From contig NC_133770.1 in the NCBI RefSeq assembly GCF_003597395.2, forward strand, positions 297,299,398-297,363,397: DNA of 64,000 nt, written 5' to 3'. The position numbers and the translations under genes are program-made. The notes under the pieces were generated by a model. The model was given only the letters and a program-made list of their open reading frames with translations. It was not told the origin of the DNA and searched no databases. This stretch comes from Chelonoidis abingdonii (taxonomy: Eukaryota; Chordata; Testudines; Testudinidae). Below are positions 44,625 through 55,204 of this stretch, piece after piece; within the stretch, counting starts at the first letter, position 1, and each line of letters begins with the position of its first letter.

Positions 44625-46340
44625 CACAGCTCTGCCAGCCCACCTCCATCCTGGTCTGCAGCCCCCGCTATCCCAGCCCTCAGCTCTTCCCATAGCTCTG
44701 CCAGCCCACCTCCGTCCTGGCCTGCAGCCCCCGCTATCCCAGCCCTCAGCTCTTCCCACAGCTCTGCCAGCCCACCTCCGTCCTGGCCTGCAGCCCCCGC
44801 TATCCCAGCCCTCAGCTCTTCCCACAGCTCTGCCAGCCCACCTCCGTCCTGGCCTGCAGCCCCCGCTATCCCAGCCCTCAGCTCCCCCCACAGCTCTGCC
44901 AGCCCACCTCCGTCCTGGCCTGCAGCCCCCGCTATCCCAGCCCTCAGCTCCCCCCACAGCTCTGCCAGCCCACCTCCGTCCTGGCCTGCAGCCCCCGCTA
45001 TCCCAGCCCTCAGCTCCCCCCACAGCTCTGCCAGCCCACCTCCGTCCTGGCCTGCAGCCCCCGCTATCCCAGCCCTCAGCTCCCCCCACAGCTCTGCCAG
45101 CCCACCTCCGTCCTGGCCTGCAGCCCCCGCTATCCCAGCCCTCAGCTCCCCCCACAGCTCTGCCAGCCCACCTCCGTCCTGGCCTGCAGCCCCCGCTATC
45201 CCAGCCCTCAGCTCCCCCCACAGCTCTGCCAGCCCACCTCCGTCCTGGCCTGCAGCCCCCGCTATCCCAGCCCTCAGCTCCCCCCACAGCTCTGCCAGCC
45301 CACCTCCGTCCTGGCCTGCAGCCCCCGCTATCCCAGCCCTCAGCTCCCCCCACAGCTCTGCCAGCCCACCTCCGTCCTGGCCTGCAGCCCCCGCTATCCC
45401 AGCCCTCAGCTCCCCCCACAGCTCTGCCAGCCCACCTCCGTCCTGGCCTGCAGCCCCCGCTATCCCAGCCCTCAGCTCCCCCCACAGCTCTGCCAGCCCA
45501 CCTCCGTCCTGGCCTGCAGCCCCCGCTATCCCAGCCCTCAGCTCCCCCCACAGCTCTGCCAGCCCACCTCCGTCCTGGCCTGCAGCCCCCGCTATCCCAG
45601 CCCTCAGCTCCCCCCACAGCTCTGCCAGCCCACCTCCGTCCTGGCCTGCAGCCCCCCTGCTATCCCAGCCCTCAGCTCCCCCTCACAGCTCTGCCAGCCC
45701 ACCTCCGTCCTGGCCTGCAGCCCCCTGACGTTGCAACCCTCAGCTCCCCCGCACAGCTCTGCCAGCCCACCTCCGTCCTGGCCTGCAGCCCCCTGACGTT
45801 GCAACCCTCAGCTCCCCCGCACAGCTCTGCCAGCCCACCTCTGTCCTGGCCTGCAGCCCCCTGCTATCCCAGCTCTGTGCTCTCCCACCCAGCTCTGCCA
45901 GCCCACCTCTGTCCTGGCCTGCAGCCCTTGCTATGCTAACCCTCAGCTCCCCCTGCACAGCTCTGCCAGCCCACTTCCATCCTGGCCTGCAGCCTCCTGA
46001 CATTCCAGCTCTGGGCTCCCCCCCACAGCTCTGCCAGCCCACTTCCATCCTGGCCTGCAATCCTCTGATGTTCCAGTTCTTTGCCCCCCACCCCCAGCTC
46101 TGCCAGCCCACCTCCCTCCTGGCCTGCATCCCCCTGCTGTCTTAGTTCTGCCCTCCACCAGCTCTGCCAATGCACCTCAATCCTGACCTGCATCCCTGGA
46201 CTTTCTCTCCCGCTCCCTCCAGCTATCCAGCCCTGTCTTCCCTTCCTCCAGTTCTGCCAATCCCCCTCCATCCTGAGGATACCTCTCTGCTACTCCAGCC
46301 CAGGGGTCCCCCCACAGCTCTGCAAACCCCCCTTAATCCT
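44625..46340. repeat. 66-bp minisatellite, about 26 units
   Basis: Units starting CACAGCTCTGCCAGCCCACC recur at exactly 66 bp from 44625 to 45615 (16 starts). Spacing then becomes irregular (roughly 65-70 bp, one larger gap) with increasing divergence to about 46340. Units one to four carry TCTTCCC where later ones carry TCCCCCC, so variants are clustered. Because 66 is divisible by three and no unit frame is closed, both strands are open for over 1 kb (44496-45728 plus, 45617-44535 minus). The encoded 22-residue Ser/Pro/Ala-rich or Gly/Arg/Trp-rich repeats look like translation artefacts. Confidence 0.93.
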
Positions 46341-46384
46341 GATCTGCAACCCCCTTGCTATTCCACAGGGCTTTGAGGTCTACC

Positions 46385-46800
46385 GATGAAAAAGTCCTTA
46401 TAAGAACTAGAGATTCACTAACAAGAGACAGTTCTTCCCACCCGCCCTGCTCTTCTCTGAACCCTCTCCAATCATCATCCTTCTTGAATTGTGGGCACCA
46501 GAACTGGACACAGGATTCCAGTGTGAAATATAGCGGTAAAATCACATCTCCTTGCCTCCTTGAGATTCCCCTATTTCTGCATCCCAGGATCACATTAGCT
46601 CACACTGGGAGTTCCTGTTCAGCTGATTATCCATCACAACCTCCAAATCTTTCTCAAAGTCACTGCTTCCCAGGGCAGAGTTCCCTGTCCTGTACATACA
46701 GATGACATTCTTTGTCCCAGATGTATTTTACATTTAGCTATATTAAAACCCATATTGCTTGCTCACTCCCATTGTACCAAGTAACCCAGATTGCTCTGAA
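46385..46800 (-). mobile_element. CR1 LINE fragment
   Basis: Reverse-complement CR1 text: GCTCTTCTCTGAACCCTCTCC, GAATTGTGGGCACCAGAACTGG, ACACAGGATTCCAGTGTG, CTGCATCCCAGGATCACATTAG and GTGCCAAGTAACCC-like end. The minus strand codes a short remnant of the ORF2 C-terminus (ILGCRNRGI). Confidence 0.85.
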
Positions 46801-47060
46801 TCGCAGACTCACGGACTTTAAGGCCAGAAGGGCCATTATGACCATCTAGTCTGACCTCCTGCACAATGCAGGCCACAGAACCTCAGCCACCCACTCCTGC
46901 AATAGGCTCGTAACGTCTGGCTGAGTTACCGCCAGCTCTTGATTTAAAGACTCCAAGTGCCAGAGACTCCGCCATTCAAACCAGCAAATGACCCGTACCC
47001 CATGTTGCAGAGGACGGTGAGCCTCCCACCCAGTCTCTATCAATCTGACCTGAGGAAAAA
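46801..47060 (-). mobile_element. CR1-type LINE fragment, second subfamily
   Basis: TCACGGACTTTAAGGCCAGA, AGGGCCATTATGACCATCTA, GTCTGACCTCCTGCACAATG and CAGGCCACAGAACCTCAGCC form the reverse complement of a CR1 3' end, abutting the previous fragment. Confidence 0.75.
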
Positions 47061-47084
47061 TTGCTTCCCATCCTCAATATGGGG

Positions 47085-47205
47085 ATCAGTCAGTTCAAAT
47101 AGGATTTAATTCAAAGACATTCTATGGCCTGGGCGATGCAGGAGGTCAAACTAGATGAGCAGAGTGGTCCCTTTTGGCCTTGAAATCTGTGAATCAATGA
47201 AAATC
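47085..47205 (+). mobile_element. CR1 3' tail
   Basis: ATTCTATGGCCTGGGCGATGC, GGAGGTCAAACTAGATGAGC and CCTTTTGGCCTTGAAATCTGTGAATC are the sense 3' end of the same subfamily as 46801-47060, in opposite orientation. Confidence 0.75.
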
Positions 47206-47219
47206 CAGCCCCATTTGCA

Positions 47220-47350
47220 ATCAGAAGAGTTGCAATCCAGTCCTAGGTGACATGCCCAAGGTCACCTGGCAAGTCTGTGGCAGAGACAGAACCCTAGCCT
47301 GCCTTTCCTGAGGCCCAGGTCAATTCTTTAACTACAGTTCCATCCTTCTA
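47220..47350 (-). repeat. MIR-like SINE fragment
   Basis: GTGACATGCCCAAGGTCACCT, GTCTGTGGCAGAGACAGAACC and a TCCATCCTTCTA-type end follow the reverse MIR order (TGCCCAAGGTCACACAG...GCAGAG...GAACC). Confidence 0.65.
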
Positions 47351-48934
47351 CTCTTGTGCCACTCACCTGGTTGGCAGGAACAATTCCAGTTTGGTGTCTC
47401 CTGCCCCAATGGAGACACAAAATGTGGCCTGAGTCCTGTGAAACTAATCCACCCTCTGCAAACGGTAGCAACTGGCCAGCATCTTGGATAACCAGGACCC
47501 ATGGCTCATGAATGATTAGACTGTGAATGTTTTTGGGGATGCCCTACCTTTTATTTCAGGTTTGTTCACTGAGGCCCATTCCTGACATGGGCCTCTGGCT
47601 GCTACTGGAATAATAATAATTAACAGCAATTGGCCTCATTCACTACCAGTGGAGTTAAGCAATATAAATAAGCAAACTATACTGAGCAATGCACTGAGGC
47701 ACTTGTCCTATTGCTAATGAGATTCGGTGCCTTTCATCTAGGTTGCTAAGGTAAATTCAGCCCAGGACAATAATTGGTGACCACTGTCTCTCTATTAGAG
47801 CTGTGCAAATATCTGATTTTTTGGTTCATTTGGGGGTGAATGAAACATTTCTTGAGTTGTTTTACCTTTTTAAAAAATAAAATGGAACTTACATTTAAAA
47901 TGAAAAGTCATTTGGAATCAAAAAATGGAGACATTTCACTTTTCCCGGAATTTATTTTGTTTGCTTATTTTCCACTGAAAGGATTTGGTGCTTTCGACAC
48001 AAATTTGCAAAGTGTTTCATTCACAGGAGGCAGCTCCCCAAGACTCATAAGACTGGCTTAAAAATGATGAGATTTTAAAATGATAAATATAGGGCTCTTT
48101 AAATTTGCTTTTGGTTTCTGAATGTTTGGGTTGCATTTGGATCCCATTTCCTCGGCACATAAAAGGGTAAGAAACGCACTTTCTTTCACACACACACACC
48201 CCCCATGAAAGATGAGATTCATGTGAAATCTCTTGATTCCAGCAGCTGGGACTTTAAGGGAAACCCAAGCTATTGTGAGACTCCCAGTAAAATCCCAAGA
48301 GATGCAACAGGCATTGAAGGGAGGGAGATTTAAAAAAAAAACAAACCATAAGGCAGATATGAATGGAATAAATTGTCCATAATTAATATTTTGGCCAGAT
48401 CTGATCATTACTAAATGAGAGCCAGGCCATATGTAATATTGGAGTTCTGGAGAACTTTCCGACACCTGGCCCCAAAAAATCATGGGATGGGTTTAAAAAT
48501 GATGAGATTTTTAAAAGATAGTAATTGTGGGTCTCTTTTCATTTCACCCTGACACAGGGAACTCCTTGAGTCATTTTTATTCAGTGCGTCTGCCTCAGAT
48601 ATTTTCACACCAGCCTTCTTATGTGGGTGATTCTCTGCTCTAGTTTCCAAGCTGAAGAAGTTCATACAAATTGGTAGAGGAGGGCTCAGCATCTCAGCAG
48701 GAGGAGAGAGAGAAAAAAATCAGGAGGAGGAGGAGGCATGGAACGGGCTTTTGAAAGTTATAAAATTAGCATAGAAAACGGCAGCAGCTTTTCTTAACTC
48801 ACAGCAAGCGAAAGGCACTGCAGTTGCCTGGAGATTCGGGAGCTTCCCCATTAACAATCTTGATGGGTGGCCAGAAATGTATTCAATTCTCTGAAGTATG
48901 AGGCTGGGTGGCTTTTCAGTTAACGAAGCAGATG
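47351..48934. other. AT-rich intergenic DNA with MITE-like segment
   Basis: 47795-48015 (GAGCTGTGCAAATATCTGATTT...TTCATTTGGGGG) is an AAATTTTC-family fragment. AAATGATGAGATTTTAAAA recurs at 48061-48080 and 48496-48514, suggesting a further short repeat pair about 435 bp apart. No gene is recognised. Confidence 0.4.
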
Positions 48935-49200
48935 GAGGGGCTAAAAGAGAGAAGGGTTAAATTCCCAGCTCTGCTAGTGTCACCTTGTATGACCTTGGAC
49001 ATGTCACTTAAGCCTAGATTTTTAAAGGCATTAAGGCGTTGCTGAGCTCAGCGTTGTAATGCTGAAATACCTTTAAAAATCTGGGTCTTTGTGCCCGGTC
49101 TGAAGTCAGGTAGAGTCTAGCCATTGACTTCCATGGATCCTGCCTCTTGGTGGTAGTGTCTCTGGGCTTCAGTCCCCTCTCTGCAAAATGGTGGTGTCAA
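48935..49200 (+). repeat. MIR-like SINE with internal insertion
   Basis: TTAAATTCCCAGCTCTGCTAG, TGTATGACCTTGGACATGTCACTTAA, and after an unrelated ~110-bp stretch TCTGGGCTTCAGTCCCCTCTCTGCAAAATGG. The order is correct for MIR in sense orientation. Confidence 0.6.
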
Positions 49201-49999
49201 AGATCCTTCCTTCCACCCAGACTCGCTCCATCTAGCTATGACCGTCCTGATCCTGGCACCCAGGGAACAACGTAATACTAATGCTCATATTAAAATCAGT
49301 GCTGTAGGATGGGTTGCCCACCTCACACGGCTCCATGCAGGGGGAACTCTGCCGGCTGCATTAACTCTATAGGGATTTTCAGTGGAGCCTTTCAGATCTC
49401 TTGTCCCACGTCGTCACTGCGCATTCAGGAAGAGGTCAGGCTGAGGATCTGAGATTAGGTCTCGGTCCTCACCATCAAATAGCCTGGCTGAGAATGAGCA
49501 AATCAGACCCTGTTTGTTCAATATCTGGCAGCTTCTTCCCTCCACTCCCTGGGCCCTTTGGAGATATGGAAGGCTAAGGAATGATAAATGGTTCCTGTAA
49601 ATAGTCTTGCCTTCATGGGTAACAGAGGGAGAGAGGGACACACACATGGAGCAGGAGGCCTGGGAGAGCACAGAGAAGACCTCCCAATGGGTTGGCTTAC
49701 AGGATCTGAAGCTCTACGGGGCTGATTCACCAGTCTGCATCCTCCAGTGATCCTGAACCAGAGTGATCCAGCGGGAAATCCGGCTGGAGGAATCCCTGGC
49801 GTGCCATGCAGTGTGCGAGCCAGTGAGGTGCTGAGCTGTCTCAACTCCAGTTTATTTCAGAGGGAGCTGAGGGTGGTCGGCACTTTGTGGGAGCCACACA
49901 ACTGCTGGCAGGCTTGAGGCTGCAGTTAGGCGGGTAAGGGTCTCCTTTCCCCATCCTGCTTTTCTTGCCACATATAGTTCCTCATGGGGGGCAGGCAGG
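49201..49999. other. intergenic DNA, nothing assigned
   Basis: Short frames only. No repeat termini recognised. Confidence 0.35.
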
Positions 50000-50230
50000 A
50001 GCAGCACAAGGGTTTTTGGCGCCCTAGGCAAGGGTCCTTCTGCGCTCCAGATCTTCGGGGCACTTCAGTGGCGGGTCCGGAGTGAGTGAAGGACCTGCCA
50101 CAGAATTGCCGCCAAAGACCCAGATTGCATAAGGACCCCCTGCTGCCGAATTGCCACCTAAGGTGGAAAATGCCGCCCCCTCAAATCCTGGTGCCCTAGG
50201 CGACCGCCTAGGTCACCTAAATGGAAGCGT
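50000..50230. repeat. turtle-type GCGCCCTAGGC repeat
   Basis: GGCGCCCTAGGCAAGGGTCC at the left and GGTGCCCTAGGCGACCGCCTAGG at the right are inverted-related ends. CAGAATTGCCGCCAAAGACC and CCGAATTGCCACCTAAGG repeat internally. A related GCCGAAATGCCGCCAAAGAC segment occurs at 50642. Non-coding. Confidence 0.5.
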
Positions 50231-50484
50231 CGGCCGTGGGGGCAGGGAGCAGTGGGGGGCCCAGGATGGGAGAGAGAGGCTGGTGATGGTCTTGGCCTCC
50301 AGTCAGAAAAGGGCTTCCTTTAAGGCACAGGTTGCAGAAGCTGGGTCACAAGACAATCATCCTGCCACATAAACCTCTCGATGCCTCACTTTCTCCATCC
50401 CTGGCTGAGAGCTCCAGCAAAGAGCCGCGCCATGCTGAGGGGCACCAGCAGAGCTTGAGGGCCAACAGCGGCAGTTGCTGCTTG

Positions 50485-50735
50485 TGTAATCCACACCAGG
50501 GCCTCCCAGAGGATTCAGGGAGCCTGGGGCAAAGCGGGGAAGCTGAGGCTCTTTTACTCACCCAGCAGTGGTCCGAGTCTTTGTCAGCGGGGGCTCTTCA
50601 GTCGCTCTGGGTCTTTGGCAGCACTGAAGGGTCCCCCCACCGCCGAAATGCCGCCAAAGACGCAGACCACTGCCAGTCTCCAAACAAATTGCCCCACTTG
50701 CCCCCCCCCCCGCTCAGGGCGGCCCTGACCCACGC
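50485..50735. repeat. DNA transposon-like repeat (GGGCCTCCCAGAGGATTCAGGG type)
   Basis: GGGCCTCCCAGAGGATTCAGGG and the distal CGCTCAGGGCGGCCCTGACC are likely diverged termini. The interior CTGGGTCTTTGGCAGCACTG and GCCGAAATGCCGCCAAAGA match the composition of the 50.0-kb element. Confidence 0.45.
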
Positions 50736-50819
50736 ACCTCCTGAGTGTGGTGCTCTGTCCCATCTAGTGGCACCAAGACCACTTAGAGAGAGATTAACGT
50801 GTCTGCTCTACAGCCTCAG

Positions 50820-50905
50820 CTAAGAGCCATAGGGCTTTTAGCTCATGCTGTAAGCTCCCGAGGTCCCAGGTTCAATCCCGCCCGCTGACGACCAGGGTCT
50901 GTCAG
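50820..50905 (+). repeat. tRNA-derived SINE head
   Basis: GGGCTTTTAGCTCATGCTGTAA (A box) and GAGGTCCCAGGTTCAATCCC (B box). Same family as the minus-strand copy at 13975-14085. Confidence 0.65.
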
Positions 50906-51149
50906 TGTTACACACAGTAAACCAATCTCTGCCCTGAGATGCTCACAAGGTAAGCAGACAAGACAGACAAAGGGCAAATTATCACCTGCACTTAACAGGC
51001 AGGGAAGAAGGCGAACGTGACTGGCCCAGGGGTCACACATGAGGTCGGTAGCAGACCTGGGTATTGAACCCAGCTCTCCTGTAGCCTACTCTCTTATAAG
51101 GTACAGCCATATCCCTAATCACCACAGCCTTTATGCGCCTCGCAGTGTG
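50906..51149. repeat. possible second tRNA-like SINE, minus strand
   Basis: GACCTGGGTATTGAACCCAGC (51053-51073) is a B-box-like word on the minus strand, with a CTAATCACCACAG end typical of reversed tRNA-like heads. The spacing is loose. Confidence 0.35.
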
Positions 51150-51340
51150 TCCTCGTGACACCTTGTGAGGCAGGAGAGCATGTTCAGCCCCATTGCACAC
51201 AGGAACTGAGGCACAAAGAGGCTAAGGGATTTGCTCAAGACCCCAGAGGGCACCTGTGGCAGAGTAGGGGATTGAACCCAGCATTCTCAAATCCTAGGCT
51301 AAGACTCTAACCACTAGACAATCCTCCCCAAAAAGTGATG
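51150..51340 (-). repeat. MIR-like SINE fragment
   Basis: AACTGAGGCACAAAGAGGCTAA, GGATTTGCTCAAGACCCCAGA, GGGGATTGAACCCAGC and CTCTAACCACTAGACAATCC reproduce a complete reversed MIR order down to the tRNA-like head. Confidence 0.75.
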
Positions 51341-52474
51341 CCTACGCCCCCCCGTCCTTTGGAGGCACTTTCACCTCAGATGCAGGCTGACTCCAGAAAC
51401 TCCCTGGAGTCACGCTAACAGGGTCCTCCGCTCTTCCCCACCTTCACTTGCCTTCCCTTCTGCTGCGATTCTCCCTCCCTCCCCCTGGCTCTCTCAGGCT
51501 GGCTCTTCCTGGCAAGTGGGTGTTGTCAGGCTGGTGCTGGCGGGCAAGCCAAGGCGAGTGGGCGGGCGGCACAGAGAGCTCAGGAAATGTGTTACTAGCT
51601 ATTTCTGTTCCCTGCCGGGAGGAGGAGGGGGATTGCACGGCTCCTCGGGGGGAGCACGACTCACCAGCCGTGTCCACCCACTGCCAGCAGCCGCCTGCGC
51701 TGGCAGAGATGGGCAGGAGAGGGGCATTTTAAGCTTAAACTAGTGAAAGGTCACCGAATCAGCTCTCTGCTCCCACGCAGCTCTCCCTGCTTCCTGTAAT
51801 GCCTGTCGCCAGACCTTTGCACACCGAGCTGAGCCAGACCCCCAGGAATCACTTCCATGCCCCCAAGTGGTGCTCCTGCCTCGCTGGCCCTATTGGGAAA
51901 GGATTTGAGGGAGGCAAAGGGCAAACTGACTCCTATTCACTTCTTGTCCCACAAGCAAGTGGGAACTGGGTCCCACCCCCTTGCAGAACAGGGGTGATGC
52001 CCACTGATTTCAAGAGGAGTTGCCCCTCGTGTCCTGCAGGGGGTGAGGAAGGCTCGGTCTAATGAGCCTTCTGACTGGTTGGGATCCAGGACTGTGTCCC
52101 ACTCCGCACCCTGCTGCCACTGGCAGTGTGGCAGAGCCAAACATAGTGGCCTCCAGTTCGCTTGGAAGGGTAAGATCTTTGAAAGAATAGAACCACATTC
52201 TTGCACACCCTCCTGCCCCCCAGCCTCCCTTCCCAGTGGGCCTGTCCTTGCACATGGTCTGTTCAAGAGGGTGAAGTTATGCAAATTGCCTCTTGCCTAG
52301 CAGCTGTGATCCTGGCTCCACCCCTCCCCGAGCCTGGATAGCTGCACCTCCTTGGCCTCTGCAAAGGGGGCAACACAGTGAGGGGATGCTGCCACACCAC
52401 TGACTTTCCCCTCAACACATCTCATTCCCTGCCCCTTGAACCTCGGTGGCATCTCTTGAATTTTGCTCATCTCT
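51341..52474. other. GC-rich intergenic DNA, no gene recognised
   Basis: Several short overlapping frames on both strands (115 codons or fewer) lack recognisable domains. 51440-51720 is CpG-richer than the surroundings but no start or exon is evident. Confidence 0.35.
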
Positions 52475-52560
52475 GAATCAGTCTAAGTGGTTAAGAAAAA
52501 CACTTCTTCACATGACATTTAATTAACTTGTGGAACTCACCCCTTCAGGGTGTCATAGAA
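52475..52560 (+). mobile_element. CR1-type LINE fragment
   Basis: AAGAAAAACACTTCTTCACATGACA, TTAATTAACTTGTGGAACTCACC match a CR1 3' region (compare 32830-32880). Confidence 0.55.
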
Positions 52561-52570
52561 GAAAATAATA

Positions 52571-52833
52571 GGCAGGTCTACACTTAAAACACTGCATCTG
52601 CAGCACTTTAATGAAACCGCTCTACACTGACAGGCAAGAGCTTTCCCATCTGTGTAGTTAATACACCTCCACGACAGGCAGTAGCTATGCTGATGGGAGA
52701 AGATCTCCCACTAACATTGCACTGTTTACTCTGGTGTTCAGGTCAGTATAATTACATTGCTCAAGTGTGCAGACTGTGCACACCCCTGAGAGATGTAATT
52801 ATGCCAAAGTAATTCTATAGCATAGACATGCCC
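52571..52833. repeat. MITE with GGCAGGTCTACAC ends
   Basis: The left end GGCAGGTCTACACTT and the right end ATAGCATAGACATGCC are inverted repeats. The interior includes CTACACTGACAGGCAAGAGC and ACACCCCTGAGAGATGTAATTATGCC. It is related to the element at 14187 by the GTCTACACT terminus and the CACCCCTGAG word. Confidence 0.6.
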
Positions 52834-53624
52834 TAATATAGTCAGGTCCAAGAAAAGGATTGGACTGCAACAGGAATTTATGAAGAAAAAAAGAGCAGTA
52901 ATTGTTTAAAAGGGAGATGGCAAATATAAAGCGAGCTTAATATATTTTGCAGCACACATGACACATGGATCCTGCCAAATCTCACCATTCATTCCAAAAA
53001 AGTTAGTTTTTAGCCCTCATGATTGCAAAAAAAAACAAAAACAAAAAACCCTTAAAACTCTGAACTAAATCTAACCAATGCACTGATGTCTGCCTGAGTC
53101 TGCAGAGAGCCTGAAACAAAGTGTGAACTTTCCTGCCGCCCAGTAATGTCATGGCAGTTGTTCACTCTCAAGCCTAATGGTGACACTTTAAATATCAATG
53201 ATCAGTATTGCGATGGAGTGGGAATCAAGTGAAGTCCAGGGGCGTGGGAGAAGGAAGTGTAGAAGGGAGAAAGGAGGATGGGGAAAGAACAGGAATAAAG
53301 GTGATGTACCTCAAGGGCAGCATATTTTCATACTGACTCTGACGATAAGGTACTGGACACATAGTGATAATGATAACTAAAATCTAGGCTAGATCCACCA
53401 AAGAACTTAGGCAGCTAACTCCAACATTTAGGCATCACAGACATCCTCAAAATCCAGCCTCTGCCTAGCTCTGGAGGCATCTGAAATTCATTGGTGACTG
53501 AGTTTCCACTGTTACAGTCCCTATGGCACCTACATTTCTGCCAGTGAGCATACCTGTCCCCACCTAGCTGACCTGACCCAGTAGCCATTCTTAGTACACA
53601 CACACAAAAAGGCTTGGACCCTCT
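52834..53624. other. intergenic DNA, nothing assigned
   Basis: AT-rich, with an A-rich run at 53029-53047. No gene recognised. Confidence 0.35.
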
Positions 53625-53905
53625 CTACTAGTGTGTAGCCCAGTGGTTAGCCGCTCCCCTGGGATGTAGTGAATCTGGGTTCAAATACACAGTTGTCTTA
53701 GGGGGACAACAGAATTTAAATCTGGATTCTCCACTCCTCAGGTGAGTGATGGAATCACTAGACCTTGCAGTTCTCGCGCTCTCTCTGGCCCAGCGCATTA
53801 GTTATATCCAGTAGAATAGCTTCACCAGGAGAAACTGAGCAAGGGCCAGGCCAGGCTAGCCTGGTGGTTATGGTGCTCATCTGAGACTGGAATTCAAGGT
53901 ACCTA
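53625..53905 (+). repeat. two tRNA-like SINE heads in series
   Basis: GTGTAGCCCAGTGGTTAG with TGGGTTCAAATAC (53632-53688), and CTAGCCTGGTGGTTATGGTG with GGAATTCAAGGTACC (53855-53902), each show A- and B-box-like words about 35-50 bp apart. They read as SINE relics rather than tRNA genes. Confidence 0.5.
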
Positions 53906-53984
53906 AAAGTCTCTTTATAGATCTAGCCTTTGTTACTCCATAGAAGTTGTAATAGATCTCGCTCCTGCCATCCATCTCCCTGCT

Positions 53985-54115
53985 CTGACAAACAGAGGCT
54001 AGGGACACCATTCCTTACCCAGACTGGCTAATAGCCATTAATGGACTTAACCTCCATGAATTTATCTAGCTCTCTTTTAAATCCTGTTATAGTCCTAGCC
54101 TTCACCCCGCCTCCC
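53985..54115 (-). mobile_element. CR1 LINE fragment
   Basis: AATAGCCATTAATGGACTTAACC, TCCATGAATTTATCTAGCTCTC and TTTTAAATCCTGTTATAGTCC are the reverse complement of the CR1 segment at 32895-32965. Confidence 0.85.
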
Positions 54116-54186
54116 ACCTCTGACCTTTGTGCAAACCTTCCATTGCAGTAGGATAGTAAAGATGGCTTGGTGGACAGGATGCTGGT

Positions 54187-54894
54187 TTGTGACCATAGTG
54201 GGGCGGCTGCCCCAGTCCAGCAGAACAAGGGTCTAAAAGCAGCCCTGAAGAGGGCTGCAGCTGGGATAAAAGGAGTGAGAGCAGCTGAGGGAGTAACTGA
54301 CCACAGATGTGGCCAACTCATTTAGGGCCCAACTCGCCCTGATAAGAGGGCTGGGGGCCAGGAGTTGGTAGAGTCACTCCAGCCCTGGAATGAGAAGGAC
54401 CTGGCTTCCTGGGAACAAGGTACCTGAAGCAGAGCAGAGCAGAGCTGGGAAAGGCGAGAGGAGCTGGGGAGCTCCAGCCCGGTAACTCCGCTGAAGGCCT
54501 ACAGAGGTGCTGGGGCTGCAGAGATACAGCCTGGAAATAGGCAGAGGCAGCTGGTCCAACCCCCTTGCCAATGATGATGGCTATTACAGACTGCAGTCTG
54601 CCCCAGAGAATGGGGGCTAGATGGTGACTGGCAATAGCCATTGAAGCAAGGTGAGTATAGAGGGTTGGGGGTTCCCCTCAGAGGGAAGACCCAGAGGGGT
54701 GGGGCACTGCTCTGGGGTGGCACTGCTGTGGGGAAGTACCGCAAGGTAAGGGGCACCAGAGTCCGGGAAGAACATGGGGCCTGAGGCAGGCAAGACACCG
54801 GCCAGAAGGAGGCTCTCAGTATGCTGGAAAAGAGCTAATTCCCAAGGCAACCAGCAGGAGGTGCCATGCCAATGAGTCTGCTCGATTTGCTACA
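54187..54894 (+). mobile_element. probable degraded LTR
   Basis: GGGCGGCTGCCCCAGTCCAG, GCTGCAGCTGGGATAAAAGG (TATA-like), GGTGAGTATAGAGGGTTGGG, GGGGCACCAGAGTCCGGGAA and CCAGCAGGAGGTGCCATGCC end in TTTGCTACA. From memory this resembles a common turtle LTR. The left end and a target duplication were not confirmed. The minus-strand frames here are not genes. Confidence 0.45.
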
Positions 54895-55095
54895 GGGACC
54901 CAAGAAACCTAGGTCCAATTTCCACCTCACTCAGGCTTTCCTCTGTGACCTTGGGCAAGTCACTTAGCCAAGCTGTTGTTTCAGGTCCCAATCTGCAGAA
55001 ACGGGAGGTTGGTTCCTTACTTCATAGGGGTGTTATGATGATAAAATCCATGAATGATGGCAAGGTGCTCTGATAAAGAGAGGGCCAGGTGAATA
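54895..55095 (+). repeat. MIR-like SINE fragment
   Basis: CTAGGTCCAATTTCCACCTC, TCTGTGACCTTGGGCAAGTCACTTAGCC, and CCCAATCTGCAGAAACGGGAGG, then TAGGGGTGTTATGATGATAAAAT. A well-preserved sense copy. Confidence 0.8.
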
Positions 55096-55204
55096 CATCA
55101 TCCTAAATGTTTCCCCCAGCCCATAATGAAACATGGAATTTGACCCTCTCTACAGAACAGGTTTGACAGCCTTCTTAGAATGATGCTTGTTGCTGCTAAA
55201 ATTG

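Noticed and set aside
44496..45728. 410-codon Ser/Pro/Ala repeat protein gene (and the 360-codon minus-strand counterpart)
   Set aside because: Both frames are direct consequences of a 66-bp tandem repeat without stops. There is no promoter, non-repetitive domain or splice context, and the period breaks at the 3' end.
44625..46340. CRISPR-like array
   Set aside because: Repeats are contiguous 66-bp units without unique spacers, in eukaryotic DNA.
46385..46800. host gene exon suggested by minus-strand ILGCRNRGI-type coding
   Set aside because: It is the C-terminal remnant of CR1 ORF2.
50820..50905. functional tRNA gene
   Set aside because: A and B boxes are present but the sequence does not give a convincing cloverleaf and matches a dispersed SINE head found elsewhere in the window.
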